Shown here: positions 8,046 through 11,437 of the stretch, piece by piece
Layout: every line of letters starts with the position of its first letter
How positions within the stretch are numbered: the first letter of the stretch is position 1
Assembly: GCA_016793685.1 (NCBI GenBank)
Contig: JAEULX010000169.1
Coordinates: 1-11,437, forward strand
DNA length: 11,437 nt
Reading direction: 5' to 3'
Origin: Bradyrhizobiaceae bacterium
GTDB taxonomy: Bacteria; Pseudomonadota; Alphaproteobacteria; Rhizobiales; Xanthobacteraceae
The notes under the pieces: model-generated
Told to the model about the DNA's origin: nothing
What the model saw: the letters and a program-made list of their open reading frames with translations, nothing else
Database searches by the model: none
Position numbers and translations under genes: made by a program

Positions 8046-8076
8046 GGCATGCGGCTTTTACAGGAAACCGCATGCC
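8046..8076. repeat. 9-bp inverted repeat just downstream of livJ
   Basis: GGCATGCGG (8046-8054) and CCGCATGCC (8068-8076) are perfect reverse complements around a 13-base spacer, with further partial pairing inside. It begins about 35 bases beyond the livJ stop codon. As RNA it would form a stable 3' stem-loop that could shield livJ message from 3' exonucleases or act as a leaky terminator. No U tract follows. Confidence 0.6.
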
Positions 8077-8110
8077 GCCCAGCGCCGGTCGTGACCGCAA
8101 AAACGAGGCG

Positions 8111-9301
8111 TTAGTTGCCCGGCGCTTTTTTCGCCTTGCCGGGATCCTTCACTGCGTCGAAGGTCTGAAACTCGACATTGTACAGCTCGCCATTCTTCTT
8201 TTCGACTTTACGGATGTAGATGTTCTGCACGATGTCGCGCGTCTCGGGATCGATCGAGATCGGGCCGCGCGGGCTCTCCCACGCCATTCCCTTGATGGCG
8301 GCCATCAGCTTGTCGCCGTCGGTGTCGCCATTGGTCTTCTTCAGCGCCGCATAGATGAGGGCCATGGCGTCATAGCCGCCGACCGCCATGAAGTTGGGGC
8401 GCATGCCGTCGTTGGCCTTCTTGAACGCCGCGACGAATTCCTTGTTCAGCTTGGAGTCGTGGTCGGCCGAATAGAGATGCGCCGTCACCGTCCCGATCAC
8501 CTGATCGCCCATGCCGTTGAGCTGGTCGTCGTCGGTCACGTCGCCGGGACCGATCAGCTTGATGCCGGCCTTGTCGAGTCCGCGCTCGATGAACTGCTTC
8601 ACGAAGGTCGCGCCCTGGCCGGACGGAACGAAAATGAAGACCGCGTCCGGATTGGCGTCGCGGGCGCGCTGCAGGAACGGCGCGAAATCAGGCGCCGCAA
8701 GCGGCACGCGCAGCGCCTCCAGGACCTGGCCGCCGCCGTTTGCGAAGGTCTCGTTGAAGGATTTCTCGGCATCGACGCCCGGCGCATAGTCCGACACGAT
8801 GCTGACCACCTTCTTGACGCCGTTCTTCAGCGCCCATTCGGCAATGATCGTCGAGGACTGCGGGAGCGTGAAGCTCGTGCGGGTGATATACGGCGAACGC
8901 TCGGTGATGATCGACGTCCCCGCATTGGCGACGATCAACGGAACTTTCGCTTCGGTCGCAAGCGGTGCGACGGCGAGCGCGGTCGGCGTGATGGCGAAAC
9001 CGACGAGGAAATTCACCTTGTCGCGAACGATCAATTCCTGAGCGAGGCGCTTGGTATTCTCGGGCACCGCCGCATCGTCTTTGACGACCAGCTCGATCTT
9101 CTTGCCGGCGACGGTGTCCCCGTGCTGCTGCATGTAGAGCCGCATGGCGGCGAGCGTCTGTTTGCCGGTCGACTGCTGCTGCCCGGTCATCGCCTCGAGC
9201 ACGCCGACCTTCACCACGCCTTGGGCCTGAGCCGGCCCCGCGGCGAGGACGCCCACGCCAATCAGCGCGGCGGCGAGCGCTAACCAATTCCTTCGATTCA
9301 T
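8111..9301 (-). CDS. livJ: Periplasmic substrate-binding protein of the liv-type ABC transporter
   Basis: A 396-residue type I periplasmic binding protein (Peripla_BP_6/LivJ family) that captures the substrate and delivers it to LivHM. The N-terminus is a Sec signal peptide: a basic start (MNRRNW), a hydrophobic core at about 6-22 and the cleavage motif AQA at 24-26; there is no lipobox cysteine. The mature protein begins with VVKVGVLEAMTG, the usual first strand and loop, and later has NFLVGFAITPTALAVAPLA, VPLIVANAG and SPYITRTSFTLPQSS, typical of the fold. An excellent Shine-Dalgarno (AAGGAGG, 8 nt before the ATG) marks 9301 and implies high expression. It is the first gene of the transport unit and is followed by stabilising hairpins. 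Specificity is unknown; relatives bind branched-chain amino acids, amides or aromatic acids, and nearby pcaHG favours an aromatic acid (inference). Confidence 0.93.
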   Translation of the reverse strand: MNRRNWLALAAALIGVGVLAAGPAQAQGVVKVGVLEAMTGQQQSTGKQTLAAMRLYMQQHGDTVAGKKIELVVKDDAAVPENTKRLAQELIVRDKVNFLVGFAITPTALAVAPLATEAKVPLIVANAGTSIITERSPYITRTSFTLPQSSTIIAEWALKNGVKKVVSIVSDYAPGVDAEKSFNETFANGGGQVLEALRVPLAAPDFAPFLQRARDANPDAVFIFVPSGQGATFVKQFIERGLDKAGIKLIGPGDVTDDDQLNGMGDQVIGTVTAHLYSADHDSKLNKEFVAAFKKANDGMRPNFMAVGGYDAMALIYAALKKTNGDTDGDKLMAAIKGMAWESPRGPISIDPETRDIVQNIYIRKVEKKNGELYNVEFQTFDAVKDPGKAKKAPGN

Positions 9302-9427
9302 TAGCGTTTCCTCCTTGGACGTTTATGTCTACGCGCGGCGGCTCGTTGCGCGTCGCCGCGGCTTCCTGACCTCAATCGGATTGCATGAGCAACCGTTTCG
9401 GTCGCCGGCTTCCTCCCTACGCTTATT

Positions 9428-9450
9428 CGAACCGCATTTTTGCAGGTTCG
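9428..9450. repeat. Inverted repeat in the livJ leader
   Basis: CGAACC-GCA at 9428-9436 pairs with TGC-(A)-GGTTCG at 9441-9450, giving a 9-bp stem with one bulged base and a 4-base loop. It overlaps the 13-bp motif shared with the pcaH leader, so it could be part of an operator or an RNA hairpin. Confidence 0.5.
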
Positions 9451-9458
9451 TTTGATTA
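9446..9458. promoter_or_regulatory. 13-bp motif shared with the pcaH leader (copy 1)
   Basis: GTTCGTTTGATTA on the plus strand, identical to 10885-10897 and in the same orientation relative to the downstream gene. Here it lies inside GGTT-N9-AACC (9445-9461), just downstream of a possible -10 box. It is a candidate binding site for a common regulator. Confidence 0.45.
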
Positions 9459-9512
9459 ACCGAGATTAGCATTTTAATACCGAAATACCAATTAATTGTT
9501 TGAACGGCGCGC

Positions 9513-9540
9513 GACATGTATCCCGTCGTGGTTACATGTC
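9513..9540. promoter_or_regulatory. Perfect 8-bp inverted repeat between pcaG and livJ
   Basis: GACATGTA (9513-9520) and TACATGTC (9533-9540) are exact reverse complements with a 12-base spacer. It lies 43 bases after the pcaG stop codon and upstream of the candidate livJ promoter. A dimeric-repressor or activator operator is one reading; a pcaG 3' hairpin is the other. No T tract follows on either strand. Confidence 0.45.
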
Positions 9541-9582
9541 CCGTCCGGCGTTCGCTCCTCTCGGCCTGGGTGGATTGCAAGC

Positions 9583-10170
9583 TCACACCTCGAAAAACAC
9601 CGTTTCCGCGTCGCCCTGCATGCGAATGTCAAAGGTGTAGACGGGGCTTGCCTGGGACGCCGTCCTGGCGGCGACCAGCGTCCCGCGCCGCTCGGGCGGC
9701 ACCAGCGCAAGGATCGCGTCGTCGGCATTGGCGGCCTCATCGGCGAAGTAGATGCGCGTATAGCTCTGCCTCAGCATGCCGCGCGCGAACACGGCGAGCA
9801 AGACGTGCGGCGCCTGCATTCTTCCGTCGGGCCCCGGCACCGCGCCCGGCTTGATCGTGTCGAAGGCATAGCGTCCCTCGGCGTCGGTTCCGGCGCGGCC
9901 GAAGCCCTGGAAGGTCGCATTCGGCCGCCGCGGGTCGGCGGGGCTCGCGTAACGGCCCTGGGCGTCGGCCTGCCATATCTCGATCATGCAATCATTGATT
10001 GGAACGCCGTCGCCGTCCAACACCTGACCTTCGATGCGGATGCGCTCGCCGGAGGCGTCCGGGGTCACGAGATCGGCGCCGAACGTATCCTTCCAGGCGT
10101 ATTTCCCCCTCGGGGTCAGCCCATATGCGAAATACGGCCCCACCGTCTGCGAAGGCGTGATCTCGGCCAT
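9583..10170 (-). CDS. pcaG: Protocatechuate 3,4-dioxygenase, alpha subunit
   Basis: The alpha chain of the iron(III) intradiol dioxygenase that cleaves protocatechuate to 3-carboxy-cis,cis-muconate in the beta-ketoadipate pathway. The 195 residues fit the family (~200). The N-terminus TPSQTVGPYFAYGL (5-18) is diagnostic of PcaG. The intradiol core IEGQVLDGDGVPINDCMIEIWQADAQGRY spans 46-74. As expected for the non-iron chain, the segment equivalent to the beta-chain SHIH reads APHVLL (120-125), so it has no complete iron-ligand set. The start at 10170 follows the pcaH TGA with no gap and uses a GGAG inside the pcaH end (6 nt spacing), so the subunits are translationally coupled, fitting 1:1 assembly. 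The gene ends 281 bp before the livJ ATG. Confidence 0.95.
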   Translation of the reverse strand: MAEITPSQTVGPYFAYGLTPRGKYAWKDTFGADLVTPDASGERIRIEGQVLDGDGVPINDCMIEIWQADAQGRYASPADPRRPNATFQGFGRAGTDAEGRYAFDTIKPGAVPGPDGRMQAPHVLLAVFARGMLRQSYTRIYFADEAANADDAILALVPPERRGTLVAARTASQASPVYTFDIRMQGDAETVFFEV

Positions 10171-10869
10171 TCACGACTCCATCGGCGTCTGATTGCGTCC
10201 GCGCAGCACGATATCGAAACGGAAGGCGAGCGCCCATTCCGGGATCGTCGCATCGAGATCGAAGCTCGAAATCATGCGCTCGCGCGCCCGCGCATCGGTG
10301 ACCGAATTGAAGATCGGGTCAAACGGAAACAGCGGATCGCCGGGAAAATACATCTGGGTGACCAGGCGCGATATGAACGCATGGCCGAACAGCGAGAAGT
10401 GGATGTGCGACGGGCGCCAGGCGTTATGGTGATTGCCCCAGGGATAGGGACCGGGCTTCACCGTGACGAACTTGTAATAGCCGGTCTCGTCGGTCTTGGC
10501 GCGGCCCGCACCGGTAAAATTCGGGTCGAGCGGCGCCGGATGCTGATCGACGATGTGGATGTAGCGGCCGCACGCATTGGCCTGCCAGATTTCGACCAGC
10601 GTATTGGGGACCGGGCGTCCATCCTCGTCAAGCACGCGTCCGTGCACGATGATCCGCTCGCCGATCGGCTCGCCCGCATGCTGCCGGGTCAGATCCTCGT
10701 CGCCGGGCTGCACCGCCTCTTGTCCGTAGACCGGCCCGGTCAGTTCGCTCAACGTATGCGGAATGATGACGAGCGGCTTGGTCGGCGACCGCTTCACCGT
10801 GCTCTTGTAGCCCGGATAGAGTCGCGGAGGGAAAGCCCGGAGGCTTTCCGTTGGGAAGAAGAACGTCAT
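10171..10869 (-). CDS. pcaH: Protocatechuate 3,4-dioxygenase, beta subunit (iron-binding)
   Basis: The catalytic chain of the intradiol dioxygenase, 232 residues (family about 233-245). All four iron(III) ligands are present: Tyr103 in CGRYIH, Tyr142 in PYPW, and His155 and His157 in RPSHIHFS. They correspond, at a constant offset of 5, to Tyr108, Tyr147, His160 and His162 of the Pseudomonas beta chain (408, 447, 460 and 462 in its usual numbering). Arg152 is the conserved active-site arginine. HGRVLDEDGRPVPNTLVEIW (76-95) is the intradiol core strand. The start at 10869 has a modest AGGG 6 nt upstream. pcaH precedes pcaG directly and nothing else of the pca pathway (pcaD, pcaC, pcaB, pcaQ) lies in the window, so the remaining enzymes must be encoded elsewhere or beyond the edges. 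Confidence 0.97.
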   Translation of the reverse strand: MTFFFPTESLRAFPPRLYPGYKSTVKRSPTKPLVIIPHTLSELTGPVYGQEAVQPGDEDLTRQHAGEPIGERIIVHGRVLDEDGRPVPNTLVEIWQANACGRYIHIVDQHPAPLDPNFTGAGRAKTDETGYYKFVTVKPGPYPWGNHHNAWRPSHIHFSLFGHAFISRLVTQMYFPGDPLFPFDPIFNSVTDARARERMISSFDLDATIPEWALAFRFDIVLRGRNQTPMES

Positions 10870-10884
10870 CGCAAACCCTGGGTC

Positions 10885-10897
10885 GTTCGTTTGATTA
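10885..10897. promoter_or_regulatory. 13-bp motif shared with the livJ leader (copy 2)
   Basis: GTTCGTTTGATTA, identical to 9446-9458. It ends 16 bases before the pcaH ATG on the minus strand. It is followed on the plus strand by GGTT-N5-AACC (10900-10912). The GTTCG beginning recalls boxes of IclR-type pca regulators, but the rest differs, so no regulator is assigned. Confidence 0.45.
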
Positions 10898-10921
10898 TTG
10901 GTTCTTTCAACCTTAACCGCT

Positions 10922-10949
10922 TTTATGCTTCGGTGTCAGCCTCTTTCAG
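10922..10949 (-). promoter_or_regulatory. Possible pcaHG promoter
   Basis: Read on the minus strand, CTGAAA (10949-10944), a 16-bp spacer and CATAAA (10927-10922) each match 4 of 6 bases of the sigma-70 boxes. Transcription would begin near 10915, leaving the shared 13-bp motif in the leader. It is a weak prediction based on position and AT content. Confidence 0.25.
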
Positions 10950-11049
10950 TGTGGTCGGACTCCAAACAATTTTGACGCATCCACGTTCCGCCATCAGCGT
11001 CACGTCTTGTTCGACCCGACGCATCGACGCAAAGCCGGGGCGGCGCCGC

Positions 11050-11077
11050 CGTTCGCGCGCACGCGCCGTCGCGAACG
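11050..11077. repeat. GC-rich inverted repeat
   Basis: CGTTCGCG (11050-11057) and CGCGAACG (11070-11077) are perfect reverse complements with a 12-base spacer. No T tract follows on either strand. In such GC-rich sequence an 8-bp arm could be chance. Confidence 0.35.
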
Positions 11078-11130
11078 CAAGCCGCGCTCCCGATCCGGGT
11101 CACAAGGACAAGCCTCCGCATCCTGACACG

Positions 11131-11142
11131 CTGCCCGGGCAG
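11131..11142. repeat. 12-bp perfect palindrome
   Basis: CTGCCCGGGCAG reads identically on both strands. It lies in a gene-free region about 260 bases upstream of pcaH. It may be a protein-binding site or chance. Confidence 0.3.
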
Positions 11143-11437
11143 GGACGCCAAATAAAGACGCCATTTCGCAACCGGGCACGCGCGTCCTCCGCAAACAGAA
11201 GCTGCGCGCGTTCGGCGATCCTCGATCAGTCCCTACCCTTTTCGAAACAAATCTGTGCCGGCAATCACGCACAGGATCAAGCCGTTAGTGATCAAAATGA
11301 AAGGCGTCGGCGCGCCCTCCTGGCGAAATCGGCATGGCGGGCAGGCCCGCCTCGCACGAGTGGGAAATTCGGCAGACCGCATCCGGCCGATAATCCGCAC
11401 CAAAGATAATCATGCCAGCGGCGCGTGATACGCGCGC

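Larger units (their letters stand above)
7865..8110. other. livJ-livH intergenic region with several hairpins
   Basis: The only sizeable gap between livJ and the membrane components, with no gene in it. From the livJ side it holds a 9-bp inverted repeat (8046-8076), a GC-rich double hairpin (7970-8008) and the near-palindrome CTTCGTTACGAAG (7900-7912) about 36 bases before livH. None is followed by a T tract on the minus strand, so readthrough into livH is expected. Such placement usually protects the upstream message or attenuates downstream expression. Confidence 0.6.
9302..9582 (-). promoter_or_regulatory. livJ leader and upstream control region
   Basis: This gene-free gap between pcaG and livJ is clearly AT-richer around 9420-9500 than its neighbours. 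A possible minus-strand promoter is TTGGTA (9491-9486), 17-bp spacer, TAATCT (9468-9463); the match is only partial. It would leave a leader of about 155 nt. That leader would hold the hairpin at 9428-9450 and a GC stem CGCGGCG/CGCCGCG (9334-9360) close to the ribosome-binding site. CAATTAATTG (9489-9498) is a perfect 10-bp palindrome. A short open frame across the gap has no recognisable product. Confidence 0.45.
10870..11437. other. Gene-free stretch upstream of pcaH
   Basis: These 568 bases contain no gene I can support. Short open frames exist on both strands (for example minus 11285-11413 and 11000-11272), but their products are unlike known families and none has a convincing ribosome-binding site. 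The left ~100 bases are AT-richer and are the likely pcaHG promoter region. The rest is GC-rich with the palindromes listed separately, plus GCGCGT-gat-ACGCGC at 11421-11435. The expected divergent pca regulator is not here. Confidence 0.5.

Noticed and set aside
7955..9283. 442-codon open frame on the plus strand opposite livJ
   Set aside because: Antisense shadow of livJ in GC-rich sequence; low-complexity, Arg/His-rich product without known motifs.
9329..9586. 85-codon minus-strand frame across the pcaG-livJ gap
   Set aside because: No ribosome-binding site of note and no family resemblance, and it covers the AT-rich control region with its inverted repeats.
11000..11272. 90-codon Arg/Cys-rich minus-strand frame upstream of pcaH
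   Set aside because: The composition is typical of out-of-frame GC-rich DNA. The cysteines are not arranged as a zinc-finger motif I recognise.
9496..11409. 637-codon open frame on the plus strand opposite pcaG and pcaH and extending to the right edge
   Set aside because: It runs through both dioxygenase genes in antisense and its composition changes with the underlying region. No domain is visible.
11285..11413. 42-residue minus-strand frame near the right edge (and a similar plus-strand frame from 11297)
   Set aside because: No Shine-Dalgarno, no recognisable motif, and opposing frames of similar length; cannot be separated from chance.
1..11437. CRISPR arrays, tRNA, rRNA, insertion sequences, classical Rho-independent terminators
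   Set aside because: No regularly spaced repeats, cloverleaf-like sequences, transposase motifs or GC stem followed by a T tract were seen on either strand.

Overview
The window looks like chromosome of a GC-rich alphaproteobacterium, probably Hyphomicrobiales (Xanthobacteraceae/Nitrobacteraceae-like). That placement rests on base composition, codon use and the mix of a liv-type transporter, protocatechuate dioxygenase and an alphaproteobacterial-style lpdA; it is an inference. All ten complete genes and the one partial gene are read on the minus strand, so transcription runs from right to left. I see no rRNA, tRNA, CRISPR array, insertion sequence or integrase.

Layout, right to left. Positions 10870-11437 hold no convincing gene and carry the leader of pcaHG plus some GC-rich palindromes. 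pcaH and pcaG (10869-9583) encode both subunits of protocatechuate 3,4-dioxygenase. The 9302-9582 gap is AT-richer than its surroundings and contains several inverted repeats and the livJ leader. It is followed by livJ (periplasmic binding protein), a gap with hairpin/REP-like structures, then livH-livM-livG-livF (two permeases, two ATPases). Tightly behind come a stand-alone MetE-core (YxjG-type) methyltransferase, a family III CoA-transferase and a glucokinase, the last two overlapping by ATGA. A 362-bp gene-free gap separates these from lpdA (dihydrolipoyl dehydrogenase), which runs off the left edge.

Working model (inference): livJHMGF imports an organic acid, plausibly an aromatic or methoxylated aromatic compound given the adjacent pcaHG. 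The CoA-transferase could activate an intermediate, and the MetE-like protein could handle a methyl group or make methionine. PcaHG opens the protocatechuate ring. Glucokinase is not obviously connected. The most notable non-coding signal is an identical 13-bp motif (9446-9458 and 10885-10897), in the same orientation, in the leaders of both livJ and pcaH. It suggests that one regulator controls the transporter and the dioxygenase.
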